Shown piece by piece: positions 44,332 through 53,251 of a stretch of DNA of 64,000 nucleotides. Where the stretch lies: contig CP143946.1 of NCBI GenBank assembly GCA_036419695.1, forward strand, positions 3,962,001 to 4,026,000, given 5' to 3'. Origin of the DNA: [Clostridium] symbiosum (GTDB lineage Bacteria > Bacillota > Clostridia > Lachnospirales > Lachnospiraceae). The translations under genes were made by a program, and so were the position numbers. Below the pieces are notes generated by a model. That model saw only the letters and a list, made by a program, of their open reading frames with translations, did not search any database and was not told the DNA's origin. The stretch's first letter is position 1; each line of letters begins with the position of its first letter.

Positions 44332-45261
44332 TTATTCAGCTAATTTCTTGATTGCCTCAGGAGCCTCCGTCCATACGGCATCCTTTGTAGCCTGAATAAA
44401 TTCTGTTGTGATGGTCAAATCGTAGTTAGCTCCTGCATAACCTTTTGCATTTTCATCAAGGCCGCTCTCTGCTTTTCTGAAGAAGTAGCTGCCGTCTTTT
44501 GCCGCATCTTTGGCTGCCTGCAGTTCTTCGTCGTCCGATGCCGCCGTGAGCCATTCTTTCTCATTATCAACAATGTACTTTTCAACATCAAAATCGGCTT
44601 TAATCTTGTTATCGCCATCCAGTGCATGTGCATTGGCCGCTTCCTGAGCGCTCATCACGTAATATGACTTGGTGCTGACGTATTTTCCTAAATCGATATT
44701 GGATGCAAGTGTAACGGAATCCATAAGCTGCTCTGTGCTTGTTCCTGCTGCCAGAACGCCGTTCCAGTACCAGTATCCGTTGTCATAGAACCATTTGCCT
44801 GCGCCTGAGCCTGTGTTGAGGTTTTTGTATACTACCGTATCATCACCATCTTCGTTGAAAAATTTCTGCGGAGCAAGACCATCTTCCGGGTCATTCTGGA
44901 ATGCCTTGTAGCCTCCTCCATCTTCTTTCACTACGTTGAAGAATACATCTCCGTCCGAACTTTTTATTGTTTTGAATGCATCTTTTGCATTGTCCCTATA
45001 CCACTTCTCATCCATACTTACACGCACCAGAATCGGATAATCACCGGTGTTCTTAGCCGAAACAGTTTTATCAACCGTTCCGCCTGGCTTCCAGTCCTCG
45101 CCGTCTGCCGGGTTGAAATGCTCTACTACGGATGTATTATACTGTTTTGTTGTAAAAGGGTTGGTAATTGCCGCTGTCTGATTAAAGAAAGCCCATGTTC
45201 CGCCAACTGCTGCCAGAGCTGCAAGTCCAGCAAGCGCTCCCACTTTTTTATTTATCTTCAT
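44332..45261 (-). CDS. BsaA/TasA-like SipW-dependent matrix subunit
   Basis: 309 residues. The signal KKVGALAGLAALAAVGGTWAFFNQT is followed by TNPFTTKQYNTSVVEHFNPADGEDWKPGGTVDKTVSAKNTGDYPILVRV. The body is rich in Asp, Asn, Tyr and Trp (GKWFYDNGYWYWNGVLAAGT). The C-terminal motif is YAGANYDLTITTEFIQATKDAV, a diverged form of that in other members. ATG 45261 is chosen because AGGAGG lies 8 nt upstream, against 2 nt for the ATG at 45267. Confidence 0.85.
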   Translation of the reverse strand: MKINKKVGALAGLAALAAVGGTWAFFNQTAAITNPFTTKQYNTSVVEHFNPADGEDWKPGGTVDKTVSAKNTGDYPILVRVSMDEKWYRDNAKDAFKTIKSSDGDVFFNVVKEDGGGYKAFQNDPEDGLAPQKFFNEDGDDTVVYKNLNTGSGAGKWFYDNGYWYWNGVLAAGTSTEQLMDSVTLASNIDLGKYVSTKSYYVMSAQEAANAHALDGDNKIKADFDVEKYIVDNEKEWLTAASDDEELQAAKDAAKDGSYFFRKAESGLDENAKGYAGANYDLTITTEFIQATKDAVWTEAPEAIKKLAE

Positions 45262-45389
45262 ATTCATTTCCTCCTGCTTTGGATTTTTATTGCTGCTTCT
45301 GCCCGCTGTGTCTGAGCAAATTTCCCGAACGCTTTACGCGTCCCCATTTTCAGGTTAATCAGCCGTTGCGCCATTATCCTGCCTGTATC

Positions 45390-46235
45390 TTATTTCAGTT
45401 CCCAGTCACATCCGTCCGGCGCTTTAAATTCAGCTCCCTTGCCAAATACAGCGTTAACTGCTTCTGATGTTGCCTGAATTACTTCTGCTGTAATCTTCAG
45501 CGTGTAATCTGCATCTGCGTATCCCAGTGCCTGGGCATCGGCTGCTACGTCGGATTTGATATGTCTGATTACTTGGCCTTCCGGTAATGATGCTGCCAGC
45601 TCGGCTTCCGTCATCTCTTTTCCATCCTTATTTTCAGGGAATGGAATCCAGTCGTTCTCTCCTGCTGTTTCTGCTAAGGAGTAATATTTCTTTTTGAGGA
45701 ACTGTCCCATATCTGCTTTCTCAGAGAGTTTTACGGCATCCAGAACTTCCGAAGTGCCGAGTTTGCTTCCCAGCGCCGTATGGTAGTAATAGTAACCATC
45801 CTGATAAATCCAGTCTTTTGTATTTGCCAGTTTCTTCTCAACTACGGAGTCATCTACATCTGCTGTTGCCACTCCATCTGCCGGATTCCCCTGGAAAACA
45901 TTCATAATTTTGTTTTCTTCGCCGTTAAGAGTCTTGTCTCCCGCTTTAATATCTACAAAAGCTTCCTCGCCCCTTTTCCATGTCTCATCAAACCGTACAC
46001 GCACAACTACCGGTTTGTCTCCTGTATTGGTCACCAGCACATCCTTGTTAACTTCCACGCCAGGCTCCCAATCATGGCCGTCGCTCGGGTTGAAATCCTC
46101 TACCAGTGTTGAACCGTATTTTGCCGTATCAAAATTATTCTCCACTTCCATGGTCTGGTTAAAATATGCTAAAGACCCTCCCACTACAAAGATTGCTGCT
46201 ACACCGGCCAGGGCTGCTATATTTCTCTTCTTCAT
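45390..46235 (-). CDS. BsaA/TasA-like SipW-dependent matrix subunit
   Basis: 281 residues. KKRNIAALAGVAAIFVVGGSLAYFNQT is the SipW-type signal; NNFDTAKYGSTLVEDFNPSDGHDWEPGVEVNKDVLVTNTGDKPVVVRV then matches the subunit encoded next (44332-45261). DWIYQDGYYYYHTALG parallels the aromatic block of that neighbour, and YADADYTLKITAEVIQAT is the C-terminal motif. These two form a subgroup. A CAGGAGGAACGGAT ribosome site precedes the ATG. No anchor. Confidence 0.86.
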   Translation of the reverse strand: MKKRNIAALAGVAAIFVVGGSLAYFNQTMEVENNFDTAKYGSTLVEDFNPSDGHDWEPGVEVNKDVLVTNTGDKPVVVRVRFDETWKRGEEAFVDIKAGDKTLNGEENKIMNVFQGNPADGVATADVDDSVVEKKLANTKDWIYQDGYYYYHTALGSKLGTSEVLDAVKLSEKADMGQFLKKKYYSLAETAGENDWIPFPENKDGKEMTEAELAASLPEGQVIRHIKSDVAADAQALGYADADYTLKITAEVIQATSEAVNAVFGKGAEFKAPDGCDWELK

Positions 46236-46296
46236 ATCCGTTCCTCCTGAGATTTGTTTTTTGTTTTCTGCTCTTACTTTTTATGTTTGTACTTCT

Positions 46297-46920
46297 TTAT
46301 TTTAAGAAGTTGTTCCAACTGAGTTTGTCTGCGTCTGCGCCTATGTCGTTTTTCCACTGCTCCGCCGATACGTTGTCCGCCGGTATTGCCTCTGCATCAA
46401 AGAAGAGTTCATAAACCCGGTCGCTGTAATCGGTGCCGTGTTTATCATTGGACACTTCCGCCGATAACTGAAGCTTTTTAAGGATAATCGAAGTGGTATC
46501 GCCGTCCTCACCCGACTTTTTAAGAATCTTATTATAGTAGTAATAATCTCCGATTTCCACCCACTCTTTTTCCCATGAATCGGTCCATGATTTTGTAACC
46601 TTATCGGTATCACTGAAAGGATCTCCCGGTGCAAATACAGAATCATCGGCATTTTTCCACACCGCCGTTACTTTTACTCTGAGAAGCAAATCCGCTTCGC
46701 CCGTATTTTTAAAATAGGGCTGTTTTTCAACTGACTCTCCCGGGAGGAAAGTGCTGTCCGGATTGAAATTCTCAAGCATTACCGCTGAGCTTGGGCCCGA
46801 GGTGTTAAACGGGTTGGTAATATTAACTTTGTTTGTGTAGCTCGCCATACTTGTTCCGATTGTGGTGAGGCAGAAGAAACCTACCATAGCGGCAACTAAT
46901 TTTTTATGTATCTTTCTCAC
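46297..46920 (-). CDS. Small SipW-type matrix protein, diverged
   Basis: 207 residues. The signal (KLVAAMVGFFCLTTIGTSMASYTNKV) and NPFNTSGPSSAVMLENFNPDSTFLPGESVEKQPYFKNTGEADLLLRV place it in the family, but the QAT C-terminal motif is replaced by a shorter YELFFDAEAIPADN segment. The GTG start at 46920 uses an AAGGAGG site made by the last codons (EGGN) of the upstream gene. It may be a minor or capping subunit, which is inference. Confidence 0.78.
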   Translation of the reverse strand: MRKIHKKLVAAMVGFFCLTTIGTSMASYTNKVNITNPFNTSGPSSAVMLENFNPDSTFLPGESVEKQPYFKNTGEADLLLRVKVTAVWKNADDSVFAPGDPFSDTDKVTKSWTDSWEKEWVEIGDYYYYNKILKKSGEDGDTTSIILKKLQLSAEVSNDKHGTDYSDRVYELFFDAEAIPADNVSAEQWKNDIGADADKLSWNNFLK

Positions 46921-46922
46921 AA

Positions 46923-47603
46923 TCAGTTACCTCCTTCCCACAGGACTGTCGTCGTATACTTGTTTCCCGGCCAGCCCTTTTCGTCTACTGAGATGGATTT
47001 GTCGAATAATTCCTTCACCGCATCCTTGCTCACCTGAAGTTCATCGCTGGCCTGTACGGCTTCCACCTGGAAATGAAGCTGATATTCGGCTTCTGCATAA
47101 CGGCTGTCGGGATAGCTATCTGCGTCGTCGAATGTCACCGACCTTAAAATTTCTTCTGTGCTTTTCTCCGCTTGCAGAACCTTTTTGTAGTAATACCAGC
47201 CATCGCCTCCGTCATACCAGTTATCATTCCAGTCGTTATCCCATTCTTTCGATACGATGCTGTCATCATTGCCCGTCTCACTGCGGTTCGGAAGAATAAT
47301 CTGCTCTTTCTTTCCATCAGATAGCGATTCCGTGTAAACCCAGGTTTCCGCATAGGCGATGCGGAGAAAGACATCCGCAGTACCGGTATTTTTAAATACC
47401 ACTTCTTTCTGCTTCTTTCCACTGTTGCGATCCACGTCGCCTATTTTTTCTGTTGTTGTAACTTCCACTGTCGGCGTCCGAACTTCATTTTTGAGAGCCA
47501 TTCTGTGGCGGACGGCCGCCCCGGTTCCTCCAATCCCCAGGGCCAGTACCGCCATGAGAGTGACGCCGGTTATTTTTATATAATTTCTACTAAATTTAAT
47601 CAA
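46923..47603 (-). CDS. Small SipW-type matrix protein, diverged
   Basis: 226 residues. The hydrophobic start ITGVTLMAVLALGIGGTGAAVRH resembles the SipW-type signals but lacks the aromatic residue after the cut. EVVFKNTGTADVFLRIAYAETWV and DGGDGWYYYKKVLQAEKST match the 46297 neighbour, and RYAEAEYQLHFQVEAVQAS resembles the QAT motif. Translation starts at TTG 47603, 8 nt inside the end of the giant adhesin gene, and the GGAGGAGGGAG ribosome site is built from that protein's codons for MEEGE. Confidence 0.78.
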   Translation of the reverse strand: MIKFSRNYIKITGVTLMAVLALGIGGTGAAVRHRMALKNEVRTPTVEVTTTEKIGDVDRNSGKKQKEVVFKNTGTADVFLRIAYAETWVYTESLSDGKKEQIILPNRSETGNDDSIVSKEWDNDWNDNWYDGGDGWYYYKKVLQAEKSTEEILRSVTFDDADSYPDSRYAEAEYQLHFQVEAVQASDELQVSKDAVKELFDKSISVDEKGWPGNKYTTTVLWEGGN

Positions 47604-50600
47604 GCGCCTCTCCCTCCTCCATATCTAAATTCTCTTCATCGTTTCCTGTTAAAGCTGCTTTCGGGTGGTTCTTTGCAGCCTCTTTCGCAGCTTCCCGGCT
47701 GGTCTTGAACGGTGTGTTCTTATCTCCTGTGGTGTAATTGGTTACCGTGTTCCAGCTGTGGAAGTATGGTTTGTGTCCGTATGTGTTGTAAACTTCTACC
47801 AGGAGGTCATCCCCCGGCTTCACAGTTACGGTTCCTTCGGAATCCTCAATTGGGTCGCCCGTTTTTGCATCCGTGATTCTCAGCATTGCCGCCTGTGTGT
47901 ATTCCATAGGTACCGACTCTGTAATTTCGAATGTCGTTTCTGAATCCACATAGATATATGGGCTCGTCTCTCCGTCTTCCAACGCTACCGATGAATAATC
48001 TTCACCGTTTACATGGATGATAAATTCTTTTCCGTCATCCTCCGGTGTACCGTCAATAACTACTTTTCTGATTTTCATCTTTCCCTGTGTTACTTGAAGT
48101 ACCGGATGTGGATATTCTAATTCCTTCTGGTTTGTTCCATAGATATAAGTTACATTTGCCGATTCATTGGAATGGAATCCCGGTTTTCCTGAGCTGGTCC
48201 ACTCCTCCTCGGAGAATCCAGGTACGTCGGTGTCTGCATCGCCTACTACTTCTCCGTATCCGCCATTATTCTGAAGGTATTCTTCAAATGCTTTGGCTGA
48301 AGGTTTTATCGGGAAGCTGATGCTGTAGGTGACATCTTTTTCAAATTCATAGTCACCTGCGAAGCTGACTGTTACCGTCTTTCCTGTCTTTGTAATATCC
48401 GGTTTTGCCTTTTCTTTCTCCCCAGTCGACATTGGTATTCCATCCATAAGGATTTTTACATCGTCCGTGCTGTTCGGATTGACAAACTCTGCGTACTCAC
48501 TGAGTGTATCTGTTATCGTCACGCCCGTGATCCCCGGTTTACTTTCTGTTACGGAAGAGATAATGCTGTTTTTAATATTTGTAAAGACTGCATTAATATC
48601 TCCTGCCGAATATGCCCCCTGACTAGTTACTGTGGCTCCTTTCTCTTCCGCCTTTTTTTTCAGTCCGGTCAAATATTTAGATGACGCCGATACGCCGCAT
48701 GCAATAATATGAAGTGATGTATCGGAAGATAAAGATGCTATTGCTTTTTTGATATTTGTATCAGTGCTTTCACTATCATTTGTAGGATCTCCGTCTGTTA
48801 AAAAAATAATATGTTTCTTAACTCCGTCCTTTCCTCTATTTTCTGGTGAACCGCTGTTTAATAATTCAATTCCTTTTGTCAATGCTCCATTCGGATATGT
48901 ACCTCCGTTTGGATCTGATATATTAATTTCACTTTGATAATTGCTGCTTACTTTAAGCCAGTCGGTTTCAGACGGTTTTATCTCAAGCCCTCCGTAATAA
49001 CTCTTTGGAAAATGGATTCCCTTATAGTACACGTCATACTCTGCCAGGCCTTCCACTACTCTCTCAATCGCATCATTCACCAGTTCATACCGTGCACGAT
49101 CCGAACCAGGTATTGAATACTCCATACTGCCTGATTTGTCCAGAATAAACATTACATCTGCCGGTACTCTTGTTTCTATTGTTTCTGTTGATGAACCTAC
49201 CGGTGAAGTAACATCCAGTGTCAGTTCAAACGTTCCGTTTTTCTTATCTTCGATATATTTTCTGTGTTCCGGCTCCGGTACGTATGTTACCTGTATTACC
49301 GGTTTCGGATATTTCAACTTCAGTTCATTATTCTCACCATATGATAAGATAGCTTCATCATTAGAATAAAAACCGTCTTTTGTGCTGCTGGTGTCATTTC
49401 CTTCATAATCGGTATTCACATCTCCTGTTGCATTGTATCCGTCAGGACCTTCCGCTTTGGCAGTTGAACTCGCCGTGATATTAAATACAAGTTCATAAAC
49501 CGCATCATCGTCGAGTGTCTTTTTCTCACCGAAGACTAAGGAAACCATCCTTATATCAGCGTTGTAAGTTAATGACTCGTAATCTCTGCCTTCCGTCAAT
49601 GACGTCCTGCCGGAATTTGTCTTCTTATATACCTTCGCAGTTTCTTTCCAGTTAGACGGCAATTCCACGTATTTACTCAGTGTATCATCAATTCTGACGT
49701 TCCTGAGCTTCAGGCTCTCCAGCATATCTCCAAAGAGTTCTTCCAGCTTGTTGCTTCCCGATGTGAAAATTCTTGTGGTTTTATCAGGTATATTTGTTCC
49801 ATACACAATCGGTTCAAAATATTTCTTCGCTGCTCCGGCAAACTGCATTCCATAGACAGTCGCTCCCTTTTCGGTTGCAATTTCATTAAATTTTCTTCCG
49901 GCATTTAATGTTTCGGAGCTGGTTTTATCGGAAGTACTGCTTCCTGTTCCACCCACACCGTAACTAGAAGAATATTCGTTGAATATATCTTTGTTTTTTT
50001 CATCAGGATGCTTATTATAGAAAGTAGGCTGTCCATCGCTTAAGAAAATAACTATCGGAACATTTCCCGAATTTGACCTGCTTTTCAATAATTCTGCCGC
50101 ATCATATAGTGCATCTTCATAGTTTGTTCCGCCGTTAGTGTTTAATCCGGTTATTGTTTTTTTAATTGTCGTTGTATTTCCCGACCACTCCAAGTTGATT
50201 TTCGAGGTCTCACCGTAAGAAATAACTGCGAATCTGCTTTTTGCTGACTGTCCGAAAATTGTATCGACGAAACTCTTATAATAAGTCCCATTACTCCAAT
50301 ATCCATTAGCCAGTATATTTTTCAATGTCCCCATCGAACCGCCCATACTTCCGGACCGGTCGATTATGAGAAGGACATCCGTTCCCTGACCTGAGCCGGA
50401 AACATCCAGATGCAATTCGTAATCATCTCCGCCAAGGTGTTTTATCTGTTTGTGATATCCCTGAATCGTAGGTGTAAAATCACTCACCGCCGCTACGGAT
50501 GCCTGTACGGAAACCTGTTCATTTTCTGCCTTTGCCGACCTGAAGAACCTTGCCTTAGACTGTGCTTTCCTGGACTGCATCGCCGCTGCCGGCAGGAATG

Positions 50601-52332
50601 TCATATTCAGGTAAATCGTGCCGTCTTCGTCATATTCGTAACTGCCGTAATCATAATCGTCATAGTCGTCGTACTCTTCGTCGTCTTCCTCATCCTCATC
50701 GTCTTCCGCCCACTCTTCGAAGCTCATTCCGTCGTCTTCATCTTCATCCGATGCATCCGGATTCGGTCCCATTACTCTTACGACGTTGTAGCTGGAAATC
50801 GATACTGTCTGTTCACCTGATGAACCGCTGTCGCCGGAGCCGGAGTCTGAACCGCTGCCGGAACCTGAACTTGTTCCTGAGCCTGAATCACTGCCCGAAC
50901 CGGAACCGCTGCCGGAACCTTTATCGCTGCTGGAACCGGAATCTGTTCCTGAAGACGAGCCGGACGATTTGTTGCTGTCATGTCCGTTATCGATGCCGTT
51001 GTCCTTGCCGGAATCTGTACTTCCCTGGCTGTTTTCTTTATCGGATGAACCGCTGTTTCCCGTATCTCCCTTGTCTGCGTCTGTTCCGCCGTCGGATTTT
51101 GTTCCTCCCTGGCCTGCATCACTTCCGCCATCGGGTTTTGTTCCTTCCTGGCCTGCGTCACTTCCGCCGTCGGGTTTTGTTCCTCCCTGACCTTCATTGC
51201 TTCCACTGTCAGGTTTTGTTCCTCCCTGGCCTTCTTCGCTTCCGCTGTCGGGTTTTGTTCCTCCCTGGCCTTCTTCGCTTCCACTATCGGGTTTTGTTCC
51301 TCCCTGGCCTTCTTCGCTTCCACTATCGGGTTTTGTTCCTCCCTGGCCTTCTTCGCTTCCGCCGTCGGGTTTTGTTCCTTCCTGACCGTCTTCGGTTTCT
51401 GTATTTCCGCTGTCGGATTTGCTTTCATCCTCAACCGTTCCCTGATCTTTATCGGTTCCGTCTTCTGGACCTGCGATATCATTTCCTTCTTCGGAGCCGC
51501 CCTGGTTGTTTTCACTTCCGCTTCCTGAACCGCTTCCGCCTGATGAACCGCCGCCCTCTCCGTCCGGCTGCTCCTCTTTCGGTTCTTCTGTCTGCTCTTC
51601 AGGCGCTGCCGTTGTCTCAGTAACTTCTTCTTCCTTTTCTTCTATAAAATAGCTTGCCGCCGGCACTACGATTTCAGAAGTTTCAATATCTTCAAAATTC
51701 AGATTAAATGTCGCATCCACTCCCGTACCGTTCATATAGAGGAAAATGATTTCCTCATCTCCGGTCAGCTTGTAGGATTCCTCTGCTTCCGCATCCGAGG
51801 CGCTTGCTTCACTGTCTGTATTACCAAGGCCTGCATGCTCTCTGTATTCCATGTATTTCTTTTTATCGAGACGGACCAGGATGTAACCGTATGCTTTTTT
51901 GTTATCGCCGGTTAACATTCCCTCTTCGTCGTTGTCATAAAATAAGATAAAACTGGAATATCCGTCAAACAAATCTTCGTACTTTTTAAAATTCTGGCTG
52001 TTTTCACTGTCCGACTCGCCGTCCAGTTTTCTTAACATGCCGTCAAAATCAAATTTCCAGCCATTTGTTACAGCACGTTCCGCTTCGGCCAGAAGTTCTT
52101 CTCCTGAAATCGAAGTTCCCGGCATCCACACATCCGCCTCCGATGCGGTGGCGCTTGACGGTGTTGCTGCAAGTCCGTTTCCGTCCAGTGCAATCTCTGC
52201 TGCAAATGCAGCAATATTTATGTTCGTAATACACAGACAGGCGATTAACAGCCAGGCCAGGCTTTGACGCCAGTTGCGCTTTACTGCGCTTTTTCTTCTT
52301 CTACTGAATAATTTCTGTTCCGCGAAATTCAT
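47596..52332 (-). CDS. Giant surface adhesin with two VWA domains and repeat stalk
   Basis: 1578 residues. A signal peptide (1-45, ending AAFAAE) is followed by a globular N-terminal domain to about 225, a 300-residue acidic Gly/Ser/Asp-rich stalk containing eight 13-residue repeats (GGTKPDSGSEEGQ type, about 314-419), VWA domain 1 with MIDAS DRSGSMGGS (about 658) and VWA domain 2 with DKSGSMEYS (about 1064), each followed by a beta-rich domain. A SpaA/Cna-B-like segment comes last (VVIDGTPEDDGKEFIIHVNGED). The layout is like a pilus tip adhesin that binds a host or matrix ligand through metal sites. No LPxTG, membrane helix or other anchor is visible at the C-terminus. Confidence 0.85.
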   Translation of the reverse strand: MNFAEQKLFSRRRKSAVKRNWRQSLAWLLIACLCITNINIAAFAAEIALDGNGLAATPSSATASEADVWMPGTSISGEELLAEAERAVTNGWKFDFDGMLRKLDGESDSENSQNFKKYEDLFDGYSSFILFYDNDEEGMLTGDNKKAYGYILVRLDKKKYMEYREHAGLGNTDSEASASDAEAEESYKLTGDEEIIFLYMNGTGVDATFNLNFEDIETSEIVVPAASYFIEEKEEEVTETTAAPEEQTEEPKEEQPDGEGGGSSGGSGSGSGSENNQGGSEEGNDIAGPEDGTDKDQGTVEDESKSDSGNTETEDGQEGTKPDGGSEEGQGGTKPDSGSEEGQGGTKPDSGSEEGQGGTKPDSGSEEGQGGTKPDSGSNEGQGGTKPDGGSDAGQEGTKPDGGSDAGQGGTKSDGGTDADKGDTGNSGSSDKENSQGSTDSGKDNGIDNGHDSNKSSGSSSGTDSGSSSDKGSGSGSGSGSDSGSGTSSGSGSGSDSGSGDSGSSGEQTVSISSYNVVRVMGPNPDASDEDEDDGMSFEEWAEDDEDEEDDEEYDDYDDYDYGSYEYDEDGTIYLNMTFLPAAAMQSRKAQSKARFFRSAKAENEQVSVQASVAAVSDFTPTIQGYHKQIKHLGGDDYELHLDVSGSGQGTDVLLIIDRSGSMGGSMGTLKNILANGYWSNGTYYKSFVDTIFGQSAKSRFAVISYGETSKINLEWSGNTTTIKKTITGLNTNGGTNYEDALYDAAELLKSRSNSGNVPIVIFLSDGQPTFYNKHPDEKNKDIFNEYSSSYGVGGTGSSTSDKTSSETLNAGRKFNEIATEKGATVYGMQFAGAAKKYFEPIVYGTNIPDKTTRIFTSGSNKLEELFGDMLESLKLRNVRIDDTLSKYVELPSNWKETAKVYKKTNSGRTSLTEGRDYESLTYNADIRMVSLVFGEKKTLDDDAVYELVFNITASSTAKAEGPDGYNATGDVNTDYEGNDTSSTKDGFYSNDEAILSYGENNELKLKYPKPVIQVTYVPEPEHRKYIEDKKNGTFELTLDVTSPVGSSTETIETRVPADVMFILDKSGSMEYSIPGSDRARYELVNDAIERVVEGLAEYDVYYKGIHFPKSYYGGLEIKPSETDWLKVSSNYQSEINISDPNGGTYPNGALTKGIELLNSGSPENRGKDGVKKHIIFLTDGDPTNDSESTDTNIKKAIASLSSDTSLHIIACGVSASSKYLTGLKKKAEEKGATVTSQGAYSAGDINAVFTNIKNSIISSVTESKPGITGVTITDTLSEYAEFVNPNSTDDVKILMDGIPMSTGEKEKAKPDITKTGKTVTVSFAGDYEFEKDVTYSISFPIKPSAKAFEEYLQNNGGYGEVVGDADTDVPGFSEEEWTSSGKPGFHSNESANVTYIYGTNQKELEYPHPVLQVTQGKMKIRKVVIDGTPEDDGKEFIIHVNGEDYSSVALEDGETSPYIYVDSETTFEITESVPMEYTQAAMLRITDAKTGDPIEDSEGTVTVKPGDDLLVEVYNTYGHKPYFHSWNTVTNYTTGDKNTPFKTSREAAKEAAKNHPKAALTGNDEENLDMEEGEALD
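51075..51390 (-). repeat. 39-bp coding tandem repeat in the giant adhesin
   Basis: Eight 39 bp units, the central ones nearly identical (CCTCCCTGGCCTTC then TTCGCTTCC on the plus strand), encoding GGTKPDSGSEEGQ variants. The outer units are more diverged. Copy number of such repeats commonly varies between strains. Confidence 0.85.
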
Positions 52333-52375
52333 CTATTCTCCCGCCTTCCTTTCTCCGTAAATCTCCCCTGTGCTT

Positions 52376-52819
52376 CTATTCTTCGCTTTCTTCCATTGCA
52401 CTGTCCATCAGTTTTAACAACTCCAGGGCACTGCGGAAAAACTTCTTTTCTTTTTTATCTGCCCAAATCACTTCACCCTGCCAGGTGGCGTTCTGTCTAT
52501 ATTTCACATGGACAATAAATGTGGCTTCTTCACCTTTTTTCTTTCTTAACTCTCTTTCGTCCATCAGTGCCACGGCCTCCTCTTTCTTCTGCCTTACTGC
52601 GCCTCTATCTTTTCGGAAACTTCTGCCGACCGTGGAGTTCTGCGGAAAATCAAGATCATTGAAAAACGAATCCATCTTTCTCAGCAAATCCATCGTATTG
52701 GCGTATGGAATCGGTCTTTTCTGATACAGATTCCAGATGCTTCCTGAATAATCTCCCTGTGCGGTACTGTCTACACATATTGCCATAAGATTAGGCGCTG
52801 AAATCATGCCTTCCATCAT
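52376..52819 (-). CDS. Small protein at the head of the matrix operon, function unknown
   Basis: 147 residues, no signal peptide. It opens MMEGMISAPNLMAICVDSTAQGDYSGSIWNLY, then a conserved-looking KRPIPYANTMDLLRKMDSFFNDLDFPQ, a charged region (about 65-95, many Lys/Arg/Glu) and ATWQGEVIWADKKEKKFFRSALELLKLMDSAMEE. No family is recognised; the WQGEVIW segment followed by a C-terminal helix suggests a small alpha/beta fold. ATG 52819 follows GGGAGAGG. It is 43 bp before the adhesin gene and the first gene of the operon. Confidence 0.7.
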   Translation of the reverse strand: MMEGMISAPNLMAICVDSTAQGDYSGSIWNLYQKRPIPYANTMDLLRKMDSFFNDLDFPQNSTVGRSFRKDRGAVRQKKEEAVALMDERELRKKKGEEATFIVHVKYRQNATWQGEVIWADKKEKKFFRSALELLKLMDSAMEESEE

Positions 52820-53023
52820 TCCGACCTCTCCCTTCGTTAAAGATACTTTATCAAAAAGGCAATCACGCAATTAATCACGGAAAGGGATTTTTTTGCTTTT
52901 CCTTACTTTATTTACATTTTCATTAACTTTTTCTAATAAAAATGTGAAGTCTCTCTGATATGTGAGTCTGCCCCGAAGAGCTTTTTTATCCGATTGGGGA
53001 GTTTTGAGAACGTTTCTATCAAA

Positions 53024-53068
53024 GAAAAAAGCCATGAAAAAGTGGTAACACTCTCTCATGGCCTCTGT
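53024..53068 (-). terminator. Hairpin terminator in the matrix operon leader
   Basis: GCCATGA pairs with TTCATGGC and AGAGTG with CACTTTT around a TTAC loop, then TTTTTTC. It lies 205 bp before the first operon gene and 84 bp after the regulator's own terminator; the leader between 52820 and 53150 holds no convincing gene. Confidence 0.6.
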
Positions 53069-53152
53069 AATTTGTAAAGAAAAGCTCTATCTGTACACGT
53101 TGCACTGCCAAACAGCCCAAATCTCTCCCCTTACTTTCTATTGAAGAATCAA

Positions 53153-53193
53153 TTAAAAAAACGGAGACTTGTGTATACATACAGGTCTCCGTT
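53153..53193 (-). terminator. Terminator after the SARP-type regulator
   Basis: AACGGAGACCTGT pairs with CACAAGTCTCCGTT around ATGTATA, followed by TTTTT, 59 bp after the stop codon at 53252. Confidence 0.85.
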
Positions 53194-53251
53194 GAGTATC
53201 TTCTATATAAATATATGTCCAAACCAATCTCGCTTTCGCCGCCTTTATCCG

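Noticed and set aside
51075..51390. Regular 39 bp repeats as a CRISPR array
   Set aside because: They are contiguous in-frame coding repeats without spacers, and no cas genes are present.
50562..51623. Long open frames antisense to the adhesin stalk (Arg/Leu/Cys-rich or Pro/Ser-rich)
   Set aside because: Composition is the mirror of the Gly/Ser/Asp repeats; no ribosome site; the sense frame has clear domains.
52871..53059. 62-residue open frame in the matrix operon leader
   Set aside because: No ribosome site, Lys/Phe-rich random composition, and it overlaps a terminator hairpin.
53024..53150. c-di-GMP riboswitch in the matrix operon leader
   Set aside because: The GGMM-type conserved core and tetraloop receptor pattern were not found by eye.
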